DNA of 64,000 nucleotides from Eunapius fragilis (GCA_963681505.1 OY811988.1:5193607-5257606), one strand, 5' to 3'. Positions 1 to 11,404 are shown, numbered from the stretch's first letter. Program-made: numbers and translations. The notes: generated from the sequence alone by a model not told the origin.

Positions 1-1000
1 AGTGAAATGCTCTCAACCTGCCTGGTTGAATCAGGTTGATGCACAACACTCTTTCTTCCGGTACCCAGACCCGAAAGGTCTGATACCCCATTCACGAATC
101 ACAGACGAAATTATTGTACAAGTGCTACTTGTGCCTATAACGTTTGCGCAGTCGACCAAAGAAGCTAGGATTGTGTATTGCCTGATTCTAAAAACCCAGC
201 AGATTGAAAGAAGTCACTGGTTCGGCTACGAAAGAAATGCTGCTGCCAGATCTGAAGCCGGCTGTGATTTGAAGATTGCGTTCAGTCGGTTGACTTATAG
301 CCCCCATACTGCTTGTAGCTGAGAAGGGTCAAAAATTATTATCAAGGCAATAATTTGGTCTGGGGTCGAGGATCGAAGCTTCAACCCCAAGCTTTGAGCG
401 TGTTTCGATGCTTCTGTAGAAGTAAAAGATCAAACATTGCAGGGGAGCTATGTCTCCTGTTGAGGTAAGAACATTGGGACGGTTTGTTAACCTTTAAAAG
501 GTCCAGGAACAATGTGTATTTTTTTTCCGGGAAGTGTCTAGCCGTTTCACTTCAGACGAATGCTGGAAGGGAGCGAAAGTATACCCAATGCTACAAATAG
601 CGACAAACGTCGAGTAAAAGGTTGGGTTACTTGATGCACGCTAATTTGGAACAGTTAGCTCTCGTCCGACTAATTTTCTAAAAAGTGAGTACGACAAAAT
701 GTGCGTAAAAAACATTCGATTCTCACGGAACCGGTGTTAAAAAGTACCCTTTTTTTATCTCGCGCGTTGGGGGCGGAGGGGGGATGGGTTCTAACAGGTA
801 GTGTACGGTGCATGCATGATGTGGAAAACAAAGAAGTACATGTGACCTACGGCCATGGCAATCTGATGCAGGTGTACGGCTTCATTATTTAACAATGCAT
901 ACCTTTTTAACACCCGGTGGTGCATGCTGGTGTGAATTAATATTGAAAGAAAAATTTTTTTCAAAAAAGTAATGTTCTGCACGAACCCAGGGGTAGAATG
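1..1000. other. unassigned left-edge sequence
   Basis: A 106-codon frame is open from the window edge to base 322 on the + strand. I recognise no domain in it and cannot tell whether it is the end of a gene cut by the edge. The rest holds only short random frames. No repeat structure was seen here. Confidence 0.3.
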
Positions 1001-1246
1001 GTGGTTTTGAAAAGCTCAGCAAGATGTACTGTAAGTGTTAATTGGGCCTCCACCCTCTTCTCCATGTTGGGACATCCAAGGCCACCATTGGATGCCACTC
1101 AATCATTCACATCGGGTCACCCTCCAAGAGTAGATGCCACATTTTTGGGACACCCACTCTTCCAATCACCACCAACAATTCCAAATGGGATACCCCCTCC
1201 TCCATCAGTAGATGCCCTTCCACCTCCTAAAGTAGACACCAATTGA
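998..1246 (+). CDS. possible proline-rich terminal exon, unidentified
   Basis: An 82-codon frame ends in a proline-rich stretch in which GHP and PPxVDA-like segments recur, for example GHPRPPLDAT, GHPPRVDAT and PPPPSVDALPPPKVDTN. The recurrence is also visible in the DNA, so this could be a decayed short tandem repeat and not a protein. A second frame is open over much of the same stretch. There is no convincing splice acceptor or family match. Confidence 0.12.
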   Translation: MVVLKSSARCTVSVNWASTLFSMLGHPRPPLDATQSFTSGHPPRVDATFLGHPLFQSPPTIPNGIPPPPSVDALPPPKVDTN

Positions 1247-1511
1247 AGATCCTGATACACCACCTTCATGTCTGCGAATTAAAAGAGCAGGGATTGCTGC
1301 AACTATATATCGTTGCAGTCCAATTGGACACCATGTCATTATCACCCACAGACTGTGAATACGGGTGTTCTAGTACATGTAGTCCTAACACATTGCTTTT
1401 GGTTCAGATTTGTCAAAACTGTGTAGGTTATAAATATTGCAGGAGAGGGAGGAGGGTGTGAGGAACGTGCATCACAAATAATATTTTTATTTTAAACTAG
1501 TCAAGTTATAA

Positions 1512-1780
1512 TGTTCTGCAAAAAAAAAACTCATCAAAACAAGTAAATACAAACATTGTCTAGAGAAAGTTGGTAGCATATAGGATTGAAAGACAATGGT
1601 GGTGTAAAATGCACAGAACAAGGCCATTGACTGAAATGAATAGGGAAAATAAAATAGGCCTATATTTAGTACATTCAATGACTTTGTTTCTGTGCTTTTT
1701 GCACCACCAATGTCTTTCAATCTATTACGTCACCAACTTTCTCGTAGTGAATGTTTTTATTTACTTGTATATTCTGCATG
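1512..1780. mobile_element. foldback MITE, family F (copy 1)
   Basis: The two halves are inverted copies of each other. The left arm (about 1512-1632) reads CAAGTAAATACAAACATT, then AGAAAGTTGGT, then GAAAGACAATGGTGGTG. The right arm (about 1680-1780) carries the reverse complements of the same blocks. No coding capacity fits a transposase. Copies with related arms occur at 7066-7265 and, more distantly, 41765-41975. The exact ends and target duplication are not resolved. Confidence 0.7.
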
Positions 1781-1799
1781 ATAGAGGAGAATTTAACGT

Positions 1800-2690
1800 T
1801 TTATCAACTATCGAGAACTGGATTTTCAAAACTCCCTTCATTTACTATGTCCATGTGCAACAATGGTGCAGTGACGCCTGTGCACAACTGCAACGAGATG
1901 AACAAGACAAAGATTCACCCAACCCACACGGGTTATAATGACATACTGTATACACAACACCAGGGTAGGGCCCAATAACACATCTGTAGAGAGTGGGCCT
2001 ACAATCCCTCAGAGGAAAAACCCAAATGGGGAGAAAAAAAACCCTCTGTGTCCGCAGATTGTGAAAAACCATGTGGATTATACAATACACAAAGGTCAAA
2101 TCATTGATTTTATGTTTGATTGATGTCAAGGATAATCAGCTAGAGCCGCTGCTCTGACGAGAAAATACATGAACATAATACTGATAATAACCCTCCAAAT
2201 CAAAACAGCAACAAGATACTCCAAATTGAGCCATCCAGACAACATTGCATGGTATCTATGATTGCATGAAAAATACAGGGTGTCCACAGAAGAATACAAC
2301 ACTTTAAAATCACTATAAGTGGATTGAAATTAATTAACATTAATAACATATTAGTTAATTAAAATTGTAGTAGTCACTTAGCAATTTCAAGTTTGATTTG
2401 TTGTTTTGAATACTAGCAAAACACCAGTCAATTTTGACACTTCATCAAGGTTTTTCTGCAGTTTATAAATCGTGTTATTAATTAAGTTGTACATTATTAA
2501 GTCAAATTAGTGAATTGCAAGCTATTTGATTTTTATTGTATGAACTTGTTAAAGATAATCGAATTCTAGTAATGTGGTTTGTATTTGTCTAAACGTGGTT
2601 ATTGCACATTTATTAATTCATTTAGATTGACAATCATATTCATTTAAAAGCATTGATAAAAGCATTGATGAACCTGGGACATCCAACAGT
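1800..2690. other. AT-rich intergenic sequence
   Basis: Only short overlapping frames are present. From 2140 onward the DNA is strongly AT-rich with no recognisable gene. ACAGGGTGTCC at about 2277 resembles the terminus of some DNA transposons, but no partner end was found. Confidence 0.35.
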
Positions 2691-2873
2691 TCCTGGGACT
2701 AGCCAACTATTACAGGAGGTTCATTATTAAGGGTTTTGCTAACACAGCAAGACCATTGCAGCGACTTTTGGAAAAGTTGAGTGGACCCAGCAGTGCCAGG
2801 CTGCATTTGATCAGTTGCGTAAGAGCTTAATGACAGCCCCGTTTATTCTTTCCCTGATCACTCTAGGCACTTT

Positions 2874-3263
2874 GTGTTAGACACCGATGCTATTGGGGGA
2901 ATTTTGGCACAGGTACAGGATGATGGGAGTGAAACTGTTACAGCCTATGCAAGTAGGTCTTTAAGTAGACGAGCAGAGGTATTGCGTTACTCAGCGTCAG
3001 TTGTGGACCATATTCACCATTTTTGTCACTACCTCTTACATTTCACCCTTCTATCAGACCTGGGCTCTTTGGTTTGGATCCAGAACTTTAAAGAACCAGA
3101 AGGGCAGCTAGCTTGCTGGCTTGAGCAGCTACAGGAATACACATTTACAGTGGTCAATAGACCAGGTACCCAGCACAGGAATGTAGATGCCCTATCAAGA
3201 GTGCCATGTAACCAATGCGGTAGAGATAACCATGTTTACAGTACTGATGTCCAACTGCTCTAA
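2874..3263 (+). pseudogene. Ty3/gypsy RNase H fragment
   Basis: This 129-codon open piece starts at the LDTDA motif that opens gypsy RNase H and continues through AYASRSLS. It ends with the tether-like region RPGTQHRNVDALSR, which in the family leads to the integrase linker. The preceding bases 2695-2870 still show the end of reverse transcriptase and its connection region in other frames (FIIKGFANTARPLQRLLEK). The first catalytic acidic motif is visible. The piece is isolated by stops on both sides, so no functional polyprotein is expected. Confidence 0.8.
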
Positions 3264-3362
3264 TTGGCATTGTATCTAAGCCTCAATCTACAGTTCATGT
3301 TCAGGATCAACAGCTCAATGATGCATCTGCTGGCCCTGTATTAAAGTCAAAAGGAGGTTGGC

Positions 3363-4106
3363 ATGGTCCCTCACCAAGAAGAATTAAAAACATGGAGTAG
3401 AGAAAGACGTCCACTGATTCAGATGTGGTCATCCTTGAAGATTGAGAATGGCCTTCTGTGCCGATGGTGCATTGATGGGTGTTCTCAACACCTTCAGCTT
3501 GTATTGCCCTCAGTGCTAACAACGTACTTAAAGAGTCCTCTGGTGGGACATTTAGGTGAGAATACATTAATGAATTTAGTTCAAGAACGATACTACTGGC
3601 CAGGCCGTAGGGAAAATGTCAAGGAGTGGTGTAAGGCAAGCAGGACTTGCAGCACATGAAAAATGACACCACCCGTACCCCTTCATACCCTGCAGGCAGG
3701 ATACCCTATGCAAATTGTTGCAGTCAACGTACTTGGGACCCTTTCAGTGACAGCTGAAGGCAATAAGTATGTACTGGTAGTGCTTACAAGTTGGGTTGAA
3801 GCTTATGCAATTCGGAATCAGGAAGCATTAACTGTGCCGAAGTGTTGGTGAATGAAATGTTCTGTCGCTTCCCCCCCCCCCCATGAGCAGTTACACTTAG
3901 ATCAGGGGAGACAATTTGAGGCAGACGTAGTGAGGGAAATATGTGCCCTGCTCCAGATACACAAAACCTGTATGACAGCTTACCACCCTCATTGTAATGG
4001 GTTAGTAGAGAGGTTTAATAGTACATTGCTAGACATGCTATCCACAGTGGTTAAGGATCTTCAGATGGAGTGGGACCAATGTATACAGAGGGTGTGTTTA
4101 GCGTAA
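3363..4106 (+). pseudogene. Ty3/gypsy integrase zinc-finger and core, broken
   Basis: The H2C2-type zinc-binding region is recognisable near 3545-3655 (VGHLGENTLMNLV, then RYYWPGRRENVKEWC). The core follows at 3663-3851 (GNKYVLVVLTSWVEAYAI) and 3852-4106 (LDQGRQFEADVV, then TAYHPHCNGLVERFN). The position that normally carries the first catalytic Asp of the core reads as Asn (AVNVLGTL), and bases normally encoding the strand after it are missing. Three separate frames are needed to read it. A poly-C run at about 3872-3883 sits at one of the breaks. Confidence 0.8.
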
Positions 4107-4109
4107 AAT

Positions 4110-4541
4110 TCAAGTGTTCATGCATCCACAGGGTATACCCCCTTTTACTTGATGTATGGTCGTCAAGTTAAACTACCTGTTGACCTCATGTATGGCTCTA
4201 CCCCACATGAAGATAACTCTTTGAGTGATTATGCATAAAAGTTGCATAATGACCTTAAAGAGTTGGCCCGACAAAATGGTATCAATGAGCAAACGGCACT
4301 ATATGATGTAAAATTACATGGTGCACTATACCAAGTAGGGGACTTAGTATGGCTACATACACCAGCAGTGCCCCGGGGTCTATGTAGGGAATTGCATCGC
4401 CCACGGACTGGGCCCTTTATTGTGATTGAGTGCATTGGAGAATGTGACTATAAGATTGGAAAAAGGATAAGAGTGGTGCACTTTAACCGCCTCAAGCCAT
4501 TTTCAGAGATGTCTCAGGGACTGCTACTGGAAAATCAATAG
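4110..4541 (+). pseudogene. Ty3/gypsy integrase C-terminal region
   Basis: The stretch 4115-4240 reads TGYTPFYLMYGRQVKLPVD in the usual post-core position and ends in a stop. The 99-codon frame 4242-4541 continues with YQVGDLVWLHTPAV, the GPF/Y-like segment RPRTGPFIVIE, and VVHFNRLKPF. These are typical of the C-terminal domain of gypsy integrases. No envelope-like frame follows. Confidence 0.75.
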
Positions 4542-4733
4542 CCACCTTCACAGAGCTGGCACCAGTTGGAAGCAACACGGAATTCCTTGATGACATGGTT
4601 GAGCAGGACCCCCAGGAACCACTACCTCAAGAGGAAACAACCAATGCTGATGTTGATCACACTATTTCACCAGTTAATGTACAGCACAGATATTCTCAAT
4701 GAGGAGGAAGACCACCTGATAGACATTGACTTT

Positions 4734-4750
4734 CTAAGGAGGGAGTGGTG
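4734..4750 (+). other. possible polypurine tract and LTR edge
   Basis: AAGGAGGGAGTGGTG is purine-rich and is followed by TGGTGCAATAA about 200 bases after the end of the integrase frame, where a polypurine tract and the TG start of a 3' LTR would lie. No second LTR copy was found in the window, so this is only positional. Confidence 0.2.
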
Positions 4751-5966
4751 CAATAATCATCTACTGCGCATGTCAGCGACCTCTGGACTCTGTTCATGAA
4801 ATGTGCAGACTGTCTGCCAGTTTATGTTGTTTGTATTATAAAGACCTGTGATTCTATTTTTTTTTATGTTGTAATATATTCATTCTGCTGCTATCCAAGT
4901 CAATGGGTTCTGGGCATTCTTCACAAAGGCATTAGGAGCAATAAAAAAACTATCATACCAAGACCGTCAGAAAGTCGTACCCTACTCTTAGCTTGGCAGA
5001 CTCGGATCTCAACTGCCCATGTCTCTTGAACACCATCAGGGAGGGGGGGGGTTCATGCTTTGACTAGAAACATTGTCATGTAGCAATTCCCTCAGTCTTG
5101 AATAATTGAGACCCCCACTTTTCTGTTATTGTACTGCTGCAAGTACAGCACCAGGTGTATGTCCCGACATGGGAAGCCTGGGACTCATTGCCTGGCCTCT
5201 GCCCAACCTTTCCACTGTTGGAATGCCCCTATGTACTTCTTTAGCTCTGCATTTCAAAACTGTACCTGGTAGCGACGAAGCCAATCTCCACAGCTCAGGT
5301 CATAGACGCTTAACTGTTCCGCAGAAAGAGAAGCAAAAATCAATTTTTTGCAAAGACCTAAAGGACACACTCTCTGCAGCAGAATCCAGCATCTCCAGAG
5401 TGGAGAACTGATTGGGAAAACCAGCCCCGGTGAAGGCCAACGCCTCCCTTCCTCGATACATGCCTGACCCCTTTCTCAAGCATTTGGACCACCTTCACAC
5501 AGATGCCTCATTTCAACCAGCAACTGCCCGACTTTTAATGGTTATGCTAGCTCTGCTTGACTTGCCATCAAGATGCTCATTAGCCTCCTCGTGGTCACTC
5601 ACGTCTTCTGCGTGGCAAGCCAGTGTGCACTGCAATGCAGACTGACTTACCTCGTATGCCCACAACCACATGGCACCTCACATGCCTTATAACCGTTCAG
5701 ATAAACCATACCTCATGTACCATCCAACCAATCAGAGGTCAGTTTGTTAATTCATTACCTTCAAATGACAGAATTCTCTCCTGCCCCCACCCAATGCACA
5801 TGAACAAGACAAATACACACACCCTAAAACAAACCCCCCAACCCCCCCCCCCCCCCATCCCTTCTAAACGAGTATAAAACCTCTTGTAACTAAAAAAGCA
5901 GTCGCAAATTTTGATGCAGATATTTGGATACATGGATGTACGTTATGTGCAATGACTTCCAAGTAT
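4750..5966. other. sequence downstream of the gypsy remnant, no recognised gene
   Basis: Two consecutive + strand frames (5106-5411 and 5412-5645) are open but match nothing I know. They may be noise or remnants of the same retroelement insertion. Poly-G (about 5042-5051) and poly-C (about 5845-5856) tracts are present. Confidence 0.3.
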
Positions 5967-6058
5967 CTTAGGTAAGGGCTAGTGTGTGTGCCAGCCCGGC
6001 CCCTCTCTATGGCCTTAGAGAGGGGCCGGGCTGGCACACACACTAGCCCTCACCTAAG
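5967..6058. repeat. near-perfect 42-bp-arm hairpin
   Basis: Two 42-base arms are inverted copies with one mismatch, separated by the 8-base spacer ATGGCCTT. The arms are GC-rich (for example GCCAGCCCGGCCCCTCTCT) in an AT-rich neighbourhood. It could be a tiny palindromic MITE or, if transcribed, a stable RNA hairpin. Confidence 0.85.
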
Positions 6059-6059
6059 T

Positions 6060-7060
6060 AGAATATGTGCCCTTACATGGCAATTTTGACATAGCTACCA
6101 TTCGTTGTATGTGGGCTTTATACCTTTTGTAAATGCACATCCTCTTGTATACATATAATTTGCAAGGGAACATGTTTGCCTTCACACATAATTGTATACA
6201 TGTATGTGTCTATCGCATAGATCTAATATCAAGGCATTTCAACGGCATAAAACAGTGAAACCCAGACACTCTGTAGCACAAAAAAGAATGTAAGTGCCTA
6301 AAACAGAGGCTATCTAATCCCTATCAAATGCTAATCTTCCAGTATTGTATTAAGTGTTGCTGAGAGAAAGCAAACAGGGTTCATAAACCAAGCGGCAATG
6401 TAGGAGGGGTACAGGATTGATGACTTGACAGACAAGTGATATATGTATGTTATGCAATCTACGAAAATGCTGTTCCTACAAAAAATATATGCAGATTTAC
6501 AAAGATTTACAAAATTCTACTAGGCATAGGAAAATAAGAATGGACTTAGGGACATGAAAATAAGTGTTTAACAAAATTAACATAGCAGTTCAGAATGCAA
6601 TGCTGCGGGAACCTGGCTAGAACTGCAGTTCCTCCATGAGCATCTCCATTGTGAGGCAGTTCTTTTATTCTTAATGCGACACTTGCCTTTAAAGTTGCAA
6701 TCATGTGCCAGCTGAAGAGTGCTTGACTGTAGTCCTTAGGGGGTCCTTCATGTGTAGTTGTCAAAGTTCTAGGTAACAGTCATCTATGGAAGTTTACAAT
6801 TAAGTGGGGCAAATCAGCATATTCACTGTGAGCTCTTGAAAGATTGTATGTGACTATAAACATGGACTCAACAGTCAATTCTACCAGCAGCGTTTCAGAT
6901 TGAGAAGGGTGGCAGTTTGCAGGCATGGTTCTTTTTGTGGCACAGTGTATCATGCTTTTTACTGTGTCAACCACATTTAACTTCTGTGCACGCTTACAGT
7001 GTACTCAACTCATGGGTGTCAGTTGGACTATGATACAACAGTTTAACTCCATTTGATATT
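6060..7060. other. intergenic sequence, no gene seen
   Basis: Two minus-strand frames of 72 and 64 codons (6546-6764 and 6780-6974) lie end to end, without recognisable domains or clear splice signals. Nothing else was seen. Confidence 0.3.
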
Positions 7061-7065
7061 AGTAA

Positions 7066-7265
7066 CAAGTAAATAAAACATTCCCTTCAATCAAGTTAAA
7101 CGACTTCGAACCAATAGTGGTGTAAAAAGGAACATGCATCAATTAAAGAAACAAATGCACGTTATAACAACTTATAGATGATTGATTCCTTCCTTTTTAC
7201 ACCACTAATGCCTTGAATCGTATATCAATCCAACATTATCGAAGAGAACGTTTTTAATTCACTTG
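7066..7265. mobile_element. foldback MITE, family F (copy 2)
   Basis: The left end CAAGTAAATAAAACATTC and the right end GAACGTTTTTAATTCACTTG are inverted partners. Further in, AGTGGTGTAAAAAGGAA is mirrored by TTCCTTTTTACACCACT. The element is about 200 bp and non-coding. The end sequence and the GTGGTGTAAAA block match the copy at 1512-1780, so they form one family. Confidence 0.75.
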
Positions 7266-7289
7266 CTTCATGGATTTTTATCCACGAAC

Positions 7290-9000
7290 CTAGCTGCCGT
7301 GTCAATCCCCTATACTTTTATTAGTGTAGCACTCTACACCTGCATATGTAGGTCTCATATGTGGGACAAGGACATATTAGACCCACTGTTCTGGTGATGC
7401 TGCCTTCTCAAGGTTCTCATGACACCGCTTCCTCTTAACTTCTTAATCCACTTCTTCTACTTGTCACAGCTGTCAGAAGTGGAAATTGGCCTATGCTCTG
7501 AAATATGAAATGGTTATCGACCCTCACTAGCAATGTAGTCTAACAACCCAAAAGACCTAAAAAAGCTAATATTCGGCTTTTGGCTTTTTATTTAAGACTC
7601 ATTTGTAGATGAGGGTCACAAACGGTGCTTGTCCTCAAAGCGTGCTGCTGCTTCAGCGAGAAACATAGCAGAGATGCTTGACCAACTATTTAAGACACAT
7701 ACTTATGGTGTTGCCTTGCACTTCTGAATACAGGTGGCATTTCCATGTACTGCCTTGCATTCCATAGTACAGGTAACTAGAGCTTACCCCCCCCCCCCCA
7801 CCCTTGTGTTAAATTTTTGGTATGCTGCCTAATGATAGACTCTGTTGATGGGATGTTCTTCAATTGTACCATACTATTCCTGTATTACTCATCAATTCAG
7901 ATTAATGTAGCACATACACAATTTTCAGGAGTCTTGTTATAAGTGGGTCACTTTTCAGGAATGACTTCAAAATTGAGGTCGAACCCTATATGGGAGTTGC
8001 TAATGCTAACTCCTGATAGGTACAGAGATTCAAATCTGCTTGTTTCTAACCTTTCAAAGATAATTCAACATGCTATCAGCATAGTTTTGTAACCTAATCC
8101 TTAGGCACAGCTTGAGCTGTAGAAGATGCATATGAACCATGCATTGACAAAGTGTCAGGTCAGTTAGACACATGCAGTAGCACATAGGAAACTGGGGCTA
8201 AAAGGGAAGGTAAAATGGTGGTGCATTTACTATGAATAACCTGCACGTTTCATCAACCTAAACCTTTCTTAATTTTATTTTTTCTTAAAACGTTTGCATG
8301 ATGTTTACACTGCACAGCCGTACAAGCAGTGAATTCAATTACAGTGGTTTGCCAGGTACAACCGTTTCTTATGTTATGAAATGGGAGAGAGTTAGCCTGC
8401 AGGCATGGGGGAGATGTGGTGGTACGGCACAATCACTTGCGTGATGTCATTGTGGACTTCTGTCGGCGAGCTCATCTGAGTGTGTCATGGTCTTACGAGA
8501 GATCACAGCCACGCCAGACCTGCAGATGTGCTCATTGCTGGGTGGGGTAGGGGCAAGTCTGCAGCTTTTGATGTCACTGTAACATCTCCTCTTTGCCCAG
8601 CCATACTAAGGGAGTCATGCAGAGCATCTGGTGCAGCTTCTACGGCAGCGGAAACCCGCATGCTTCTCACCAATGGTCCCAAATGTCAGGAATTAGGGTG
8701 GATGTGTATGGAAGGGCTCCCCCCCCCCCCCCCCCCATTTATCTACGGCCTCGCATTGCTGTACTGAGGGGCGACTAACAAACACTGATGTTTTGATACC
8801 GTAAACTGGCAATTAGAAGCCGCGCCGGGACTACAAAATTTTGCATGGATAAAAATATCAGCATCGAAGAAACGTCGTCCGAAGATTGCACACACGATTG
8901 GACATCGAAGATTGCAATCCATAAACTTTGGTGAGGCCAGGGATGCTGGTTATGGGGTTACTAGGAGGTATGTTCCGATTAGAAGCCGCGGTTTGTACTT
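7290..9000. other. intergenic sequence with one dispersed-repeat copy
   Basis: No gene is recognised. Bases about 7615-7770 are a diverged copy of 23465-23635: both show a GCTGCTTCA/TTGCTTCA block, then CGAGAAACATAGC / CGAAACGTAGC, then a block around AGACAC, ending in GGTGGC...CATGTAC...CTTGCATTCCA. Poly-C tracts occur at about 7789-7799 and 8720-8736. Confidence 0.4.
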
Positions 9001-9010
9001 CCGAATTCTT

Positions 9011-9346
9011 GCCATCATTTTCCAAATTCATGCGTAATATGTTGCCGCAAATGTTCTAGAGCATCATTAAACATGCTCGTGTCATTTACTTGGAGGCATA
9101 TCACTCTTCTAAATTTTACCGATGTTCCTCTGACAAGGCAAGCGCGCTAAAGTGCCAAGGGGCGTGGTACTTTATAACTTGTGAGGGGGGGGGGGGGGAT
9201 GGGAACGCTTTTACACTCTTCGACCTGTAGAAGTTAGAAGCGCGATATGTCTCCAACTAAAAGACACGAGCATGTATAATGGTGCACTAAAAAAAAGCGA
9301 ACATTTGCGGCAACATTTTACGCATGAATTTGAAACAAATCTTGGC
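9011..9346. mobile_element. foldback element with ~110-bp arms
   Basis: The left arm (about 9011-9121) contains AAATTCATGCGTAATATG, GTTGCCGCAAATGTTC and ACATGCTCGTGTC. The right arm (about 9230-9346) holds all three as reverse complements in mirrored order. The loop (9122-9229) includes a poly-G run. It has no coding potential. Confidence 0.75.
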
Positions 9347-9466
9347 AAGAGACTTGGCAAGGGATTTGGCAAAAATCTCTCTTAGGGTTGCGAGTTTCAC
9401 TCCTGAACAGTCATACGGAGGTGTACACAAGCAGGTTATAGTTATATTGATAGCAGTTATTTTAAC

Positions 9467-9471
<5 letters not shown>

Positions 9472-9520
<49 letters not shown>
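9472..9520. repeat. (AC)n microsatellite
   Basis: About 48 bases of uninterrupted AC dinucleotide. Thr-His frames across it are artefacts. Confidence 0.95.
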
Positions 9521-9614
9521 CCACAGCTGGTTTACAAGTGGGTTTCCATGGTTACGATCCCACCTGCCTACGTATTAATAATGACCTCTTGATGCACTCT
9601 GGAGGTGCTGTGAG

Positions 9615-9860
9615 GAGTGGTCCAATCGGAGAGCAGTTAAGGAGAGATGGTAGAAATACCTGATTGGGATAGATATGTCTTCTTCAATGAAAGACAAATA
9701 CGTGAACCAATAAAAGCATAACATGGGTTGTAAAGGTGTGCTCCAATAGGAGAGATGTGGCAGAGGTGTGTTGGGAGACAGATTAAAGTGGTAATGTGTG
9801 CTCCAATAGGAGTGAGACATATGGCATTAATATTGATACTGGGTTGAGTGTTATAAATAG
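9615..9860 (+). promoter_or_regulatory. possible promoter: three CCAAT-containing repeats and a TATA-like box
   Basis: GTGGTCCAATCGGAG (about 9617), GTGCTCCAATAGGAG (about 9739) and GTGCTCCAATAGGAG (about 9799) are copies of one motif containing CCAAT. TATAAATAG follows at about 9852. The arrangement resembles a polymerase II promoter and lies 350 bp upstream of the DIRS-like fragment, so it could be that element's own control region. No transcript evidence is available. Confidence 0.35.
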
Positions 9861-9904
9861 CTTAGAGGGTGGTCATACAGGGGTCAGAGTATAACCAGTT
9901 ACAA

Positions 9905-9986
9905 TAGCCATACAATGTACACTATGAATTAATCACATCTAAGGAGTGCTATCTCTCTGATTATTCATAGTGTACATTGGATGGTT
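9905..9986. repeat. hairpin with AATGTACACTATGAAT arms
   Basis: AATGTACACTATGAAT on the left is answered by ATTCATAGTGTACATT on the right, with additional pairing outside (CCATA / TGG) and inside (TAATCA / TGATTA). It sits between the CCAAT/TATA cluster and the DIRS-like fragment and may belong to the same mobile element. Confidence 0.75.
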
Positions 9987-10214
9987 ACTTACAACTCAGC
10001 ACAACCCAACACACAACATGCTCCATGACGGTTTGGAAAAGAACACATAACTGTCATGTTTAACGTGCACAGGAGAGGTATAATTATAAGTGTAGCAAGG
10101 GGGCCTAAATTTGCACACTTGTCAGTATGTTCTAGGTTACTGATGATTATATTGAAAAATAGTCCCCACACCCAAGTCCCACTGCCACTTTTTCACAAGG
10201 TAACAAAATGATAA

Positions 10215-10930
10215 CTGCTCTTGCTCATTGGAAAGTTGTCCTTTGCAGCCAAGGTTGTCCCACCTGACCGGCTCTTCCTAATCCGCCTGAGCCCTCTCTC
10301 TACCACTGTCCCCCCAAGCTACACCACCACATTCGCCTTAATGTGCAGGCCAGGGAAGACATCCTTTGATGGGATCGATTCCTGCCATCATGGAACGGCA
10401 TGACACCAATTGGAAGGAGGCTGAATCAATCAACCTTTTCATGGATGCTTCAGGCACACAGGATTATGGAGCTTACTTCAATGGGGCTTGGTTTCGTGGT
10501 GTCATCAGAAGCTTAAAATCCAGTGGCGGGAGTTGCTTGCCATTGCCAAGCTTCCTGCACATGGGGGCATCTCCTGCATGAACAGCACATCACTGTACTG
10601 TGACAACATGGCCATACTGCATGCCTGGTACAATCCGCCCTTCTTTTATCCAAGCCCAGAACCCTTTCCTCATCAAAGCCCAGATCAATGATGTTGTTTG
10701 CTTAAATCCACCTGCCGGGCAAACTGAACCAGATCATGGATGCTCTCTACCGCAATCAGCTCTTACTATTCTCCATAAGCCAACACATATCTGACGCAGG
10801 TCCCTCCTCAACTGGCAGAGCTCTAGACCACCTGATGATTCGACTCCTCAGCAGAGCCCTGGCCATCGGTGACGCTGTTATAGAGAAGACAAAAGAGAAT
10901 CAGAATCCTTCTAGAGTATTGTGCAGGTCA
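10215..10930 (+). pseudogene. DIRS/Ngaro-like retroelement fragment (RT end and RNase H)
   Basis: Three frames together read a region typical of tyrosine-recombinase retrotransposons. LIGKLSFAAKVVPP is the end of reverse transcriptase. INLFMDASGTQDYGAYFNG opens RNase H and carries its first Asp, then an IQWRELLAIAK-like segment, and LYCDNMAILHAW carries a later Asp. A segment resembling the post-RNase H LPGKLNQIMDALYRN motif follows. Frame changes occur at about 10400, 10500 and 10600, and no intact tyrosine recombinase follows. Family placement rests on these motifs from memory. It is a dead fragment. Confidence 0.75.
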
Positions 10931-11061
10931 TAGGAGCAGGTCACAAGTGTCGGATTCACATGAAGTAGTGGACAGCACAACCACGGATGATTTCAAGTGA
11001 ATAGGGGGAGAAACATGTATTATTTCTACATGCATGTAAATGTATCAGTGACATGGAATAT

Positions 11062-11400
11062 ACAGGGTGATTGAAAAGTCGTGCAAAATCTTTGAGTTGG
11101 TATAACTCCAGAACCGAACAATGAAAAATTTTGCTCTTTAAACCATATACCAATGACCAGCTTAAAGTTATTGATGAGTAGTTATTTAAAATTCTTTGAT
11201 CAGCATTCAACACACCAACCAGCTGGGTGGTGTTGGATGTTGATCAAAACATCGTCAAGGTGTTAATAAACTGAGTAATAATTTTTAAAAACTACTCATA
11301 AATAACTTTAAGCTGGTCATTGGTATCAAAATTTATCATTGTTTAGTTCTGGAGTTATACCAATTCAAAGATTTTGCATGACTATTCAATCAACCTGTAT
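11062..11400. mobile_element. foldback MITE with ~130-bp terminal inverted repeats
   Basis: The left end ACAGGGTGATTGAAAAGTCG is mirrored at the right by the complement of ACAGGTTGATTGAATAGTCA. Inner blocks TTGGTATAACTCCAGAAC and CCAATGACCAGCTTAAAG are each present again in reverse complement. The element ends directly against the 21-bp minisatellite, so the satellite starts at its right edge. Confidence 0.85.
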
Positions 11401-11404
11401 ATAT

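Larger units (their letters stand above)
2695..4541 (+). mobile_element. degenerate Ty3/gypsy-like retrotransposon (pol 3' part)
   Basis: The order is the end of reverse transcriptase with its connection region, RNase H, integrase zinc-binding region, integrase core, then integrase C-terminal region, all on the + strand. This is the standard Ty3/gypsy pol order. The reading is broken by several frame changes and by stops (for example after 3263, 3659, 3851, 4106 and 4238), and gag, protease and most of reverse transcriptase are missing. No long terminal repeat pair could be identified. It is a dead, 5'-truncated copy. Confidence 0.85.

Noticed and set aside
2695..4541. Intact endogenous gypsy-type retrovirus
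   Set aside because: There are multiple stops and frame changes, an altered integrase catalytic position, and no gag, envelope or LTR pair. It is only a degraded pol fragment.
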